Assembly: GCA_006844605.1 (NCBI GenBank)
Contig: SPJN01000016.1
Coordinates: forward strand, 26,882-90,881
DNA from: Hyphomicrobiales bacterium
GTDB taxonomy: Bacteria; Pseudomonadota; Alphaproteobacteria; SPJN01
Length of the DNA stretch: 64,000 bases
Direction: 5' to 3'
The position numbers were made by a program, and so were the translations under genes. Below the pieces are notes generated by a model. It did no database searches. It was not told the origin of the DNA and worked only from the letters and a program-made list of their open reading frames with translations. Positions within the stretch are counted from its first letter, which is position 1, and each line of letters begins with the position of its first letter. This document shows positions 54,283 through 63,213 of the stretch, one piece after another.

Positions 54283-55704
54283 TCAGGCAGCAGCAACGGC
54301 CAAGCCTGCGGCGGCACGCATTTCAGCAAAGCTGGCCTGCAAGGCATCATTATAGGCATCCGGGTCGGGCAGCATTTCGCGGCAGGCCTGGAAAGTGATG
54401 GACTGAGAGCCATTATAGCTGAACACCGAATGGGTCAGCCCAAGGCTTTCCTGAATGGGGCTAAGCTCATATGCCCGCACCATTTTGGCGCCTGTCATAT
54501 AAACGGGATCGGCGGGGCCGGGCACATTGGTGATGATGGTGTTGAACGGCACATCAAACCGGTTGGCCAATGCTGTTTCAAACGCCTTGCGGCTACCCAA
54601 TGCGGTTAGCGAGGCGGGAACAGCCACGGTCTTGCGGGCGATGGCCTTGGCGGACACGGCCTTTTTATAGGCGCCGACTTCATCCATTTCGAAATTAACG
54701 GCGCGCACCCGATCAAGCGGGTCAGCAATATCCGTATGGATTTCGATTGACGGCATGTGGATTGTGTTTGTCGAGGTGTCTTCGTTTTCACCACGAACAT
54801 TCAACGGCACACCGGCAACGAGCGAGCTTGTCGGCAATTCGCGCTTGCCTTCCAGATAACGGCGCAGGCCGCCTGCAACGATGGCGACCACAACGTCGTT
54901 GACTGTGGCACCTTCAACCTTGTCACGGATGGCGCGAATATCGTCCAATGGCATATCAACAGCGCCAAATACACGATGGGCGGAAATAGCACCGTTAAAA
55001 CGCGTCTTGGGCTTGCCTGAGCGTTTTTCCTCTGACAGGCGCATACCGGCCCGCATACGGGCAACTGATGGCATGGCATCGGAAAGCACGCGTGCCATTT
55101 GCAGTGGTGATTTGATGTTGTTGCCATAGGTGCGCGCCAACAATTCGGCGGCAGATGGGGTCCGTTCAGGACGCCAAGGGGTCTCAGGCTCCGCCGCGCG
55201 ATCTTCTGGCGCGCGGGTGTGCAGGGCACGGGCCAGACCTGATCCTTCTAGGGTATCAATTGCGGCGTGATGAACCTTGGTCAATACGGCGTATGACCCT
55301 TCGGGCAGGCCGGGAATATTGTCCAACCCTTCGATAATCGTTGCTTCCCAAAGCGGACGGTTTAGGTCAAGCGGACGGGAATGCAGACGGGCAACCAAAA
55401 TGCAAAGCTGACGCCAGTCACCGGGTTTGGGCAGGGCGATATGACGGACATGATATTCCAGATCAAAATCCGCGTCCTCAACCCAATAGGGGTAATCAAC
55501 ATTCAGGGGAACCTGCACCAATTTGCGCCGGAACATGGGGCTTAAATGCAGCCGATCATGATAGGTGCGCAAAATGTCCTTGAACCGCACGAACCCATTA
55601 TTGGCCGTTGACGGGTCGTAAATTGCCAACCCGGCAATATGCATGGGCGCGTTGTCGAGTTCCTGATAAAGGAACATGGAATCAATGCTGGACAATTGCT
55701 GCAT
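54283..55704 (-). CDS. Wax ester synthase/diacylglycerol acyltransferase (copy 2), variant active site
   Basis: A 473-residue WS/DGAT-family protein. The landmarks PLWEATIIEGLDN, ATVNDVVVAIVAGGLRRYL and NVPGPADPVYMTGA are present. The active motif reads HHAAIDT (His145, His146, Asp150, Thr151): the usual Gly after Asp is Thr. The two His and the Asp needed for catalysis remain. The enzyme may be active with altered acceptor choice, or function differently from copy 1 (HHSVIDG). It converges with coq4 copy 2 and shares its terminator. Confidence 0.92.
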   Translation of the reverse strand: MQQLSSIDSMFLYQELDNAPMHIAGLAIYDPSTANNGFVRFKDILRTYHDRLHLSPMFRRKLVQVPLNVDYPYWVEDADFDLEYHVRHIALPKPGDWRQLCILVARLHSRPLDLNRPLWEATIIEGLDNIPGLPEGSYAVLTKVHHAAIDTLEGSGLARALHTRAPEDRAAEPETPWRPERTPSAAELLARTYGNNIKSPLQMARVLSDAMPSVARMRAGMRLSEEKRSGKPKTRFNGAISAHRVFGAVDMPLDDIRAIRDKVEGATVNDVVVAIVAGGLRRYLEGKRELPTSSLVAGVPLNVRGENEDTSTNTIHMPSIEIHTDIADPLDRVRAVNFEMDEVGAYKKAVSAKAIARKTVAVPASLTALGSRKAFETALANRFDVPFNTIITNVPGPADPVYMTGAKMVRAYELSPIQESLGLTHSVFSYNGSQSITFQACREMLPDPDAYNDALQASFAEMRAAAGLAVAAA

Positions 55705-55908
55705 TGTATTTTCCCCATATTATCAAATTGTTATCGGCGCAACCTAATACGCAAAAACAGGACCGGCAGCGCGCTTTCTATACTCTGTCGCGGACACTAT
55801 CACACAGACCGCCAAAAACGCCATAGGTCAGATGCCGCAAGTGCAACAACAAGCACCACAAAGTGCAACAAGACGTTGAGTGTTGCGAGAACAGCGCAAT
55901 CAAAGCGC

Positions 55909-55944
55909 CAGTGGGGCAGCCAGTGGGGCAGCCTGTGGGGCGGC
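55909..55944. repeat. Three 12-bp tandem repeats downstream of the metallo-hydrolase gene
   Basis: CAGTGGGGCAGC occurs at 55909 and 55921, and a diverged copy CTGTGGGGCGGC at 55933. They lie within 45 bases of the metallo-hydrolase stop codon, in the gap between it and acyltransferase copy 2. No gene is supported in the 247-base gap. Confidence 0.75.
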
Positions 55945-55951
55945 CTGTGTG

Positions 55952-56965
55952 TCAGCTGGCACGGGCGTTGTGAATTGTCGCCATCAGGCCAAACAATTCC
56001 GCCGGGTTTGGCCGGTCTGGACGTGTGCCCGTTGCCTCAGCCTCAAAATCGCGAAACAGGGTGGATACATTGATGGCAATACGCTCCGCATCGCCCCAAC
56101 TGTCAAAATCACCCAGCGCGATTTCCTGTGCGGCAGTCAGCACATCGCGGACGCCTTGATCCCACAAGATGCGGGCTTCATCGCGGATATAGGTCAGATA
56201 GCCGATCACCGCCTGCACACCGCGCCTGTCCGTTATGGGGCCATGGCCCGGGACAATCAATTCAGGCTCCAGCGACAGGATGGTTTCGCAGGCGGCAATG
56301 CAATTGCTGATGGGCCCGGCCCAACAGATCGGCGTGCCTTCGATGAACAGAATATCGCCCGAATATACGGTCTTGGCGGTTTTGTCATGCACCAGCACAT
56401 CGCCCCCTGTGTGGGCGGGGCCGACCTCAATCAGATCAAGCGGACGGGTGCCCACTGAAATGGTCAACTTGTCTTCAAACAGACGGGTGGGCAGCCGCCG
56501 TTCAACGCCTGCGAAATCAAAGGCACCGAAGGCCTGTTTGAAATAGGCACCCAGCGCGCCCATGTCATCGGCCTGTTCCAACAGGGCGGCCATCATGGCC
56601 GGGCTTTCTTCTTCTTGTTCTGCTGCGGCTGTCTTGCTGGCAATGATGTCGGCCTGCGGGCAACAGCCATTGCCATTGCAGTGATCGCCATTGGCGTGGG
56701 TGTTGATGATGGTGCCGATGGATTTTGCAGCCGGGGCCGCATCGCGCATAACCGCCAGCATATCGGCGGTTAGCGTCATGTCATACAGCGTATCGATCAG
56801 CAGGCTTTCACCACTATCGGTGATCAGCCCCGCATTTGACCAGCCCCAGCCACCATCAGGTTGCAACCACGCAAAGCTGCCATTACCCAGCTCATGCAAG
56901 CCTTTGGTATAGCTGAATTGCGGTAATCCCAAACCCGCATAGTGACCGGTGGTGGTGATGCTCAT
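55952..56965 (-). CDS. Metallo-beta-lactamase-fold hydrolase
   Basis: A 337-residue MBL-fold protein. The metal motif is THANGDHCNGN, where the second His of the classical HxHxDH is Asn, a known variant in this branch. Further ligands are His in GPAHTGGD, Asp in YSGDILF and His in VPGHGPI. The substrate is unknown; candidates are lactones, thioesters or cyclic compounds. Its ribosome site AGGGA overlaps the stop of the upstream OYE-family gene, so the two are co-translated. Confidence 0.87.
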   Translation of the reverse strand: MSITTTGHYAGLGLPQFSYTKGLHELGNGSFAWLQPDGGWGWSNAGLITDSGESLLIDTLYDMTLTADMLAVMRDAAPAAKSIGTIINTHANGDHCNGNGCCPQADIIASKTAAAEQEEESPAMMAALLEQADDMGALGAYFKQAFGAFDFAGVERRLPTRLFEDKLTISVGTRPLDLIEVGPAHTGGDVLVHDKTAKTVYSGDILFIEGTPICWAGPISNCIAACETILSLEPELIVPGHGPITDRRGVQAVIGYLTYIRDEARILWDQGVRDVLTAAQEIALGDFDSWGDAERIAINVSTLFRDFEAEATGTRPDRPNPAELFGLMATIHNARAS

Positions 56966-56974
56966 CCGCTGTCC

Positions 56975-58090
56975 CTAGTAAAGTGTGGCGTCCGCTGCCT
57001 TGGTGTAGGGCACGAAATCAGCCATGCGATTTTCTTTTAACTTTGTGCCCCATTCAGGATCACATAGTAGGGCGCGGCCCACCGCAATCAAGTCGAACTC
57101 ATCATTTTCAACGCGCTCAACCAACTCGTCCATATGGGACAAGGTTTCATCGTCATGGCCCGCATCGGCCCCAGCCATCGAGGCAATGAATTCCTGATTA
57201 AGCGACACAGACCCGACAGAAATGGTCGGCTTGCCCGTTAGTTTTTTGGTCCACCCCGCAAGGTTGAGGTTGGAACCTTCGAACTCAGGCTCCCAAAAGC
57301 GGCGGGTAGAGCAGTGATAAATATCGACGCCAGCATTGGTCAGCGGTTCCAACCAACCGGCAAGCTGATCTTCGGTTTGGGCAAGGCGTGCAGCAAAGTC
57401 CTGCTGCTTCCATTGTGAATAACGCAGGATGATGGGGAAGTCCGCGCCCACTTCGGCACGACATGCCGCGATCAGTTCAGAGGCGAATTTGGTCCGGCTG
57501 ATCAGGTCGCCGCCAAAATCATCATCGCGGATATTGCTGCCTTCCCAGAAAAACAAATCAACCAGATAGCCATGCGCGCCATGAATTTCGATGGCGTCAA
57601 AGCCCAGCTTCTTGGCATCGCGTGCGCCATCGGCAAATGCCTTGATCACTGCATTGATGTCTTCAAGTGTCATGGGGTCGGTCACAACCTTTGGCGGCTT
57701 GTTAATGCCGGACGGGCCGCTTGACGGTGCGTCGGGGTGAATGCCCATGCCCTGTTTGCGCATCATGCCCACATGCCACAACTGCGGGGCGATTTTGCCG
57801 CCAACCTTGTGGACGTCTTCCACCACCTTGGCCCAGCCTTCTAAGGCATCGCCATAGAAGACGGGGATCTGATCGCTCATATTCGCGCTGGGGTGATTGA
57901 CATTGGTACCCTCGGTGATGACCAAGCCCACGTCATTTTCAGCGCGACGGCGATAATAGTCAGCCACGTTTTGACCGGGAATGCCATTGGGGGAAAAGGC
58001 GCGTGTCATGGGGGCCATGACGATACGGTTGGCGAGGCTTAGATTGCCCAGTTGCACGGGGTCGAACAGAACAGCAGGTGACTTACCCAT
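56975..58090 (-). CDS. NADH:flavin oxidoreductase, Old Yellow Enzyme family
   Basis: A 371-residue FMN TIM-barrel enzyme. The motifs are LANRIVMAPMTRA, PQLWHVGMMRK and IEIHGAHGYLVDLFFWEGSN, with the His and Tyr that bind and protonate the substrate, and a C-terminal DLIAVGRALLCDPEW. It reduces activated C=C bonds such as enals or enones. The start ATG at 58090 follows AAAGGA; the longer upstream frame is not supported. It forms a pair with the metallo-hydrolase gene 9 bases downstream. Confidence 0.92.
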   Translation of the reverse strand: MGKSPAVLFDPVQLGNLSLANRIVMAPMTRAFSPNGIPGQNVADYYRRRAENDVGLVITEGTNVNHPSANMSDQIPVFYGDALEGWAKVVEDVHKVGGKIAPQLWHVGMMRKQGMGIHPDAPSSGPSGINKPPKVVTDPMTLEDINAVIKAFADGARDAKKLGFDAIEIHGAHGYLVDLFFWEGSNIRDDDFGGDLISRTKFASELIAACRAEVGADFPIILRYSQWKQQDFAARLAQTEDQLAGWLEPLTNAGVDIYHCSTRRFWEPEFEGSNLNLAGWTKKLTGKPTISVGSVSLNQEFIASMAGADAGHDDETLSHMDELVERVENDEFDLIAVGRALLCDPEWGTKLKENRMADFVPYTKAADATLY

Positions 58091-58171
58091 ATTTCTTGGT
58101 CCTTTTGATAATTTGTCATGAAATTTGAAGGTGCGCCATGCAAGCAATTGAACGGCGCAAATACAAGTGAT

Positions 58172-59299
58172 TTATTTCGCAACCATTCCGGCCTGTTCTT
58201 TGATCAGGCGGTTGGTTTCTGCGACCATCATGTCTTCGCGATAAGTCGCTTCATAAACCGTGCGGGCATTCATGCCCATTTTTTTGAGGCTAGGGCGGTC
58301 CAGCCCGTTCAGCAGCGCCGTCAATGTGTGGGGGTGATTGAAGCTGAACACATCGCCGTTAAAGCCGGGCACCACCAAATAGGGTAGCGAGGTACGGTCC
58401 GACAATAATAGCGGGCAGGCATTGCGCATAGCCTCAAGCGCCACAAGGGGCAGGCCCTCATACCGGCTGGGCATGACCAGTGCATCAAATCCGCGATAGG
58501 CGGCATCAATCTCAAGCGGGGGGATTTTTCCCGCTACTGTTATGCGGGGGTCATCAAGCGCGGGGTTGGCGGCACTGCTGTCCTGCAAATGCGACCAGCC
58601 AACCAATGTCAGCGCGATATCATCGCGGGTGCAGGCGCTGAACCCCTGCAACAATTCATCAAGCCCCTTTTGCCGGTCAAAGCGTCCGATGAAGCCCAGC
58701 TTCAGTGGCCCTTCGTTCGGTCCGGCGGGCGTAGTGGGGGGGGATGCTGTATCTTTCACGCCATTTTGAATGACGCGCATATCCCGGAAATGGACGCCGC
58801 GATCTTCGGCCAAAAACATACTGGCGTGGGAACAGTTGATAACAAGGTCCGTCTGTCCGGCCAGAAATTTTTCGATCTGGACATAGACCCAATCTGTCAG
58901 TCCACCGCGATCCTGCTCAAAAGACCAACTGTGGGCGTTATAAATCACGCGCCCGCGCACGCCGCCCATCATTTTGGCGACCCGGCCCAATAGACCGGGA
59001 AACGAGCAGTGCATGAAAATCACATCACCGTCGATTTCTTTAAGTGCGCGCCGGACATGCAGCAGTGCCTTGGGCTGCGCCAATAGTGAGCGCGAGAAAG
59101 GATAGTGCCTAACTTCAACTTTATCGGTAAGCAGGTCGGGTTCATCTGCAAAGGGGGCGGTATCGTCAGCGCCGGTCAGGATCACAATCCGGTCAAAGGC
59201 CGGGTCATTGATCTGGGCACGCAACAGGCTGCGCACATAGGTGTCGATCCCGGCAACACAATGTTCAACAAAATGGACCAGCGTGGACACGGGCGGCAT
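58172..59299 (-). CDS. Group 4 glycosyltransferase
   Basis: A 375-residue GT-B fold protein. The C-terminal half has LGFIGRFDRQKGLDELL and MPSRYEGLPLVALEAM with the E-x7-E nucleotide-sugar motif. The N-terminal half includes NAHSWSFEQDRGG. The product is probably an envelope or exopolysaccharide glycan; no cluster of such genes is adjacent. It lies 81 bases upstream of the OYE-family gene and is divergent from the VanZ-like gene. Confidence 0.9.
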   Translation of the reverse strand: MPPVSTLVHFVEHCVAGIDTYVRSLLRAQINDPAFDRIVILTGADDTAPFADEPDLLTDKVEVRHYPFSRSLLAQPKALLHVRRALKEIDGDVIFMHCSFPGLLGRVAKMMGGVRGRVIYNAHSWSFEQDRGGLTDWVYVQIEKFLAGQTDLVINCSHASMFLAEDRGVHFRDMRVIQNGVKDTASPPTTPAGPNEGPLKLGFIGRFDRQKGLDELLQGFSACTRDDIALTLVGWSHLQDSSAANPALDDPRITVAGKIPPLEIDAAYRGFDALVMPSRYEGLPLVALEAMRNACPLLLSDRTSLPYLVVPGFNGDVFSFNHPHTLTALLNGLDRPSLKKMGMNARTVYEATYREDMMVAETNRLIKEQAGMVAK

Positions 59300-59408
59300 T
59301 CCTTGTATGCGAATGAATAGACGTTGTTTGAGGTGTAAAGCGCCAGCGCCGACACGTCAATCTGGTGGCTGCATGGCATTGTATTGGCGGCTGTGCTAGG
59401 GGCAGGGG

Positions 59409-59771
59409 ATGAGCAAGTCAATTTTTTCTCCACCGGTTATGCGCTGGGCCTTTTGGACCGGTTTTGTGGTTGTGTCCTACCTGTTGTTATCGCCGCAGGT
59501 GGCGCAGGTGCCCCTGCCATTCAGTTGGGTGTCAGCGGCTGCCCATATGGGTGTTCATGCGGGGCTGGCGTTTGTGGCGCTCCATGCTTTCACCCGGCGG
59601 GAGCTTGCCCAACTGATCGGGCTGGGACTTTACGCCGTAGGGACTGAAAGTCTGCAGCATGTCATACCGGGCCGCTTTTTTGATTTGGCTGATATGAGCC
59701 TGAACCTGTTCGGGGTCGTTATCGGCAATGGCGTGGCCCATTTGGCCCGCTGCATTCTGAAACTTGATTAG
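59409..59771 (+). CDS. VanZ-like small membrane protein
   Basis: A 120-residue protein with about four hydrophobic segments. The core ESLQHVIPGRFFDLADMSLN followed by LFGVVIG matches the E-x2-Q-x3-PGR-x2-D-x2-D-x3-N-x2-G pattern of VanZ-like proteins. The family has no single known reaction; one member confers low teicoplanin resistance. The next gene starts 13 bases later. Confidence 0.82.
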   Translation: MSKSIFSPPVMRWAFWTGFVVVSYLLLSPQVAQVPLPFSWVSAAAHMGVHAGLAFVALHAFTRRELAQLIGLGLYAVGTESLQHVIPGRFFDLADMSLNLFGVVIGNGVAHLARCILKLD

Positions 59772-59784
59772 GACTGACCTTGTG

Positions 59785-60501
59785 ATGATCCGTATTGCCT
59801 TTATTGCTTCTGTCATTGGTTTGGCAGCGTTTGCCACCGTTCCTGTGGCCGCAAATGACTGGTCGGGAACCGTTGACCTTGGCGCCAGCAGTTCGAGCGG
59901 GAACAGCGAGGTGACCACCGTCACCGGCACCACAAAGCTGGTGCGTGATGGGCAAAACTGGCGCAACACGATCAAGGGTGATCTGGCCTATGCCGAAGAT
60001 CAGGGCATCCGGTCCACTGAACGCTATGCGGCATCGTTCAAAACTGACCTGAAACTGGATTCCAGTTGGTTCCTGTTCGCCATTGCAGACGGTGCGTTGG
60101 ACGAGTTTGGCGGCGTCCGCAAGCGGGCCAGTGGCGCGCTGGGCGTGGGCAAGGGGTTCTTCCGCACCAAGGCCGGCAGCTTTCTTGAGGCTGAAATCGG
60201 TGCCGGGATGCGTTATCAGGAAGATCAAGCCGGATTGGATGAGGACGAGGCTATTGGCCGGTTTGCCCTGACCGGTGAATTTGTCATCAATGACGGGATT
60301 GTCTTTGCGCAATCCATCAATGTTGAAGGCGGCGACACAAACATCGCGACCATTTCAGACAGTGCCTTGCGTTTTGATATTATGAAGGGCGTATTCGCCA
60401 AGCTGGGTGTTAACGTTCATCATAATTCAGACGTGCCTGCCGGAACCGAAAAGACCGACACGCTGACGACCTTTTCGGTTGGGTATAAGTTCGGCAAATA
60501 G
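59785..60501 (+). CDS. DUF481 outer-membrane protein (salt-induced family)
   Basis: A 238-residue protein with a signal peptide (FIASVIGLAAFATVPVAA, cleavage before NDW). The mature part has many short amphipathic strands ending in SVGYKFGK, a terminal aromatic-containing strand of an outer-membrane barrel. This fits the DUF481 family, sometimes named salt-stress-induced outer membrane protein. The ATG at 59785 is most likely; a GTG one codon earlier is possible. It converges on the ornithine decarboxylase gene. Confidence 0.82.
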   Translation: MIRIAFIASVIGLAAFATVPVAANDWSGTVDLGASSSSGNSEVTTVTGTTKLVRDGQNWRNTIKGDLAYAEDQGIRSTERYAASFKTDLKLDSSWFLFAIADGALDEFGGVRKRASGALGVGKGFFRTKAGSFLEAEIGAGMRYQEDQAGLDEDEAIGRFALTGEFVINDGIVFAQSINVEGGDTNIATISDSALRFDIMKGVFAKLGVNVHHNSDVPAGTEKTDTLTTFSVGYKFGK

Positions 60502-60526
60502 TCTATAGGCAGCAATTAGCGGCCAG

Positions 60527-61771
60527 CTAGATCACAAAAGTCTCAAGCGGCTCATACCCGTTGAAATTGACGGATGAATAGCTGGCGGTATAGGCACCGG
60601 CTGCCAAGATCCACACCCTGTCGCCGGCCTGAATATCAGCGGGCAGGGGATAGGGTGTTTTTTCATACAGCGTGTCGGTGGAATCGCAGGACGGCCCGGC
60701 CATAACACTGGGCTGTAGGTCACCATCACGCCCATCGACGATCATCGGATAGCGGATAGATTCTTCCAATGTTTCAGCAAGCCCCGAATATCGCCCGATA
60801 TCAAGATAGACCCAGCGGTGATCGCCTTCGCGGTCCTCTGCCTCTGCCACCAGAATGACGGTGGCGGCAATCACGCCGGCCTCCGCAACCATAGCACGGC
60901 CCGGCTCAAACATCAGATTGGGCATCCGGTCAGGGAAATGTGCTGACAGGCGCGCCATCACGCCCTGCCCATAGGCCGCAATATTGGGCGCAAGGGAGCT
61001 TGAATGCGCAGGCATACCGCCACCCAAATTTAACAAGGTAAAGTGAATGCCACTTGCGGCGGCATCATCAAACAACGCGCGGGCGCGGGCAAATGCCTTG
61101 TCCCATGCATCCAGATTGGTTTGCTGGCTGCCCACATGAAAACTGATGCCAACAGGGATCAGGCCCAATTCCTTGGCAAGCTGCGCCAGCATCACTGCCC
61201 GCTCAGTTGGGCAACCGAACTTGCGGCTTAAGGGCCATTCAGCCCCAACACTTTCAACTGCAATGCGGATCATGATGCGGGCACCGGGCGCGTTTGTAGC
61301 CAGCGCGCGAATGTCTGCTTCGCAATCGCTGGTAAATAGTGTGATCCCCATATCGTGGGCATAGGCGATGGAGGAGGGGCGCTTCACCGGCGCGCCATAG
61401 GACAGACGGTCCGCCGTTATGCCAAGCGATAGGCACAGGTCAATTTCGCCCCGGCTTGCCACGTCAAAGCATGACCCTTTTGCTGCCAGTGTGCGCAACA
61501 CGGCGGGGGCGGGGTTTGCCTTCACCGCGTAAAAGCATACAGCCGGAGACAGGGCACCCGTCAGCAGATCATAGGCATCATCGACCTTGCTTTGCTGTAC
61601 GATCAGCGCCGGATGGTCGGGGCTGACCGTATCGACAAAGGCGCGAACCTCGTCAGCGACATGCAGTTCATTGACGAATTGCAATGTCGGCGACGTGCTG
61701 TCGCTGCGATTATCTTGTGTGGTTTTTTTTGTTGTCACCACTTCATTAATCAGGTCATAAGCCATGATCAT
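60527..61771 (-). CDS. Ornithine decarboxylase (alanine-racemase-fold type)
   Basis: A 414-residue fold-III PLP decarboxylase that makes putrescine. PLP Lys84 is in YAVKANP; FHVGSQ, LGGGMP, FEPGRA and the C-terminal GPSCDSTD with the active-site Cys and Asp are all present. A substrate range including lysine is possible in bacterial relatives. The first 30 residues are polar and variable. An ATG at 61765 is an alternative start. It is divergent from speE across 44 bases, so the two share a tight promoter region. Confidence 0.93.
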   Translation of the reverse strand: MIMAYDLINEVVTTKKTTQDNRSDSTSPTLQFVNELHVADEVRAFVDTVSPDHPALIVQQSKVDDAYDLLTGALSPAVCFYAVKANPAPAVLRTLAAKGSCFDVASRGEIDLCLSLGITADRLSYGAPVKRPSSIAYAHDMGITLFTSDCEADIRALATNAPGARIMIRIAVESVGAEWPLSRKFGCPTERAVMLAQLAKELGLIPVGISFHVGSQQTNLDAWDKAFARARALFDDAAASGIHFTLLNLGGGMPAHSSSLAPNIAAYGQGVMARLSAHFPDRMPNLMFEPGRAMVAEAGVIAATVILVAEAEDREGDHRWVYLDIGRYSGLAETLEESIRYPMIVDGRDGDLQPSVMAGPSCDSTDTLYEKTPYPLPADIQAGDRVWILAAGAYTASYSSVNFNGYEPLETFVI

Positions 61772-61815
61772 AACTCACAAAGGCGCATTGGCGCGTTGAG
61801 GGGAAGGGAACCCGG

Positions 61816-62685
61816 ATGAGCCCCATTTTGGCAGAAACATTGCATGATGGCTGGACTCAATCGTTTGAGATTGATGGCGACATGATTGTGGATCGCAAGT
61901 CCGCCTTTCAACATGTTCAGATTTTTGACAACCGGCTGGTTGGCCGGGTGCTGGTTCTTGATGGCATCATCCAGCTGACAGAACGGGACGAGGCGACCTA
62001 TTCCGAAATGCTGTCTCACGTGCCTGTGTGTGAACTGGGCACGGTTAAACGTGTGATGATTGTCGGTGGCGGTGATGGTGCCATTGCCGAGGAGCTTTTG
62101 AAGCACAAGTCGATTGAACAGATTGACCTTGTCGATATTGATGGCGACGTGGTTGATCTGTGTAAGAAGCTGTTGCCAAACGTTCATAATGGCGCGTTTG
62201 ATGATCCCCGCTTGACGGTGCATGTGGCTGACGCCTTTGCGTTCCTTGAAGATGAAAACGCCGCTGACCGCTATGACCTGATCATTGCTGATCGTCCCGA
62301 CCCGGTTGGTCCCGCTGCGGTCCTGTTTGAAACCCGGTTTTACGATTTGGTCAATCGCGCGTTGACCGCCCAGGGCGTTGCTGTCTTTCAAACCGGCGTG
62401 CCCTTGTTTCAGGGACAGGAACTGACCGACACGGTGCGCCAACACGCTGAGGTGTTTGCCGAAAACGGCACCTACCTTGTTGTGACGCCAACCTATATGG
62501 GCGGCTTCATGGCGCTGACATGGGCCAGTAAAACAGCAGGCGTGCGTCTGGGTGATCGGACGCGCCATGATGAGGTCGCGGCCCGGTTTGCGCAGGGTGC
62601 TATTGCCACTGAGTATTATACGCCTGATCTGCATTTCGCTGCCTTTGATCTGCCTGCCTTCGTGCAGCGCCTTGTGGACGCCTAA
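61816..62685 (+). CDS. speE: Polyamine aminopropyltransferase (spermidine synthase)
   Basis: A 289-residue enzyme that adds an aminopropyl group from decarboxylated SAM to putrescine. The layout matches E. coli SpeE: ETLHDGW, RVLVLDGIIQLTERDEATYSEM, GGGDGAIAEE, the catalytic Asp in IIADRPDPVGP and PTYMGG. Two positions differ from common SpeE: YHEM reads YSEM, and EID reads DID in LVDIDGDV. These contact substrates, so acceptor or donor preference could differ. It is convergent with speD, which supplies the decarboxylated SAM. Confidence 0.92.
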   Translation: MSPILAETLHDGWTQSFEIDGDMIVDRKSAFQHVQIFDNRLVGRVLVLDGIIQLTERDEATYSEMLSHVPVCELGTVKRVMIVGGGDGAIAEELLKHKSIEQIDLVDIDGDVVDLCKKLLPNVHNGAFDDPRLTVHVADAFAFLEDENAADRYDLIIADRPDPVGPAAVLFETRFYDLVNRALTAQGVAVFQTGVPLFQGQELTDTVRQHAEVFAENGTYLVVTPTYMGGFMALTWASKTAGVRLGDRTRHDEVAARFAQGAIATEYYTPDLHFAAFDLPAFVQRLVDA

Positions 62686-62700
62686 AGGCAGGCTGATCAA

Positions 62701-63213
62701 TTAACCGACCATGCCGCGCTTCATCTCCGACACCTGAACAGAGCCGGGGGTGAATGCGCGTTTCAGAACGGGCAGGGTCTTCATCGGTTTGGCATCGCCG
62801 CACATAAACACATCCAATGCGGCATAGCCCTTTTCAGGCCATGTGTGGATGCTGATATGGCTTTCGGCCAAAACCGCAACGCCGGAAATACCGCCATTGG
62901 GCGTGAAGTGATGCAGATGGATATGCAGCAGGGTTGCGCCTGCCTCCTCTACTGCTTCAATCAACGCCGCTTCGACATGATCAAGATCGTCCAGCCTGTT
63001 TGACTGCCACAAATCAATGATCAGGTGATGACCGGCATATTGCACGCCATCAACAGTGATAAAATGATCGGCCTCCAAATCGGGGTCGATATATTCAGTA
63101 TCAGAGACGATGGGGCCTTTCGGCACCAGTGTCGGGGTCGGTCGAACCTCTGCTCGGGCGTTAGCCGCCTCCGCTTCGATTCCGACCGCTACCTGAAGCT
63201 CGGCTTTCGCCAT
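62701..63213 (-). CDS. speD: S-adenosylmethionine decarboxylase proenzyme
   Basis: A 170-residue pyruvoyl enzyme precursor. Self-cleavage is expected between Glu117 and Ser118 in AESHISIHTWPE, and His123 and Cys138 complete the active site. The core resembles the short bacterial class 1b enzyme of about 120 residues, but here about 50 residues precede it. The ATG at 63213 was chosen over a GTG three codons earlier that lies in the AGGTGG ribosome region. The long untranslated leader folds into stems. The speE-speD pair with ornithine decarboxylase completes spermidine synthesis. Confidence 0.94.
   Translation of the reverse strand: MAKAELQVAVGIEAEAANARAEVRPTPTLVPKGPIVSDTEYIDPDLEADHFITVDGVQYAGHHLIIDLWQSNRLDDLDHVEAALIEAVEEAGATLLHIHLHHFTPNGGISGVAVLAESHISIHTWPEKGYAALDVFMCGDAKPMKTLPVLKRAFTPGSVQVSEMKRGMVG

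Noticed and set aside
55880..56458. Plus-strand open frame of 192 codons over the metallo-hydrolase gene
   Set aside because: It lies antisense to a gene with clear metal motifs, has Cys- and Gly-rich unstructured content and no ribosome site.
34352..59299. A horizontally acquired island covering the lipid region
   Set aside because: Codon and base use look like those of the flanking genes, ribosomal genes lie inside the stretch, and no integrase or boundary repeats were found.
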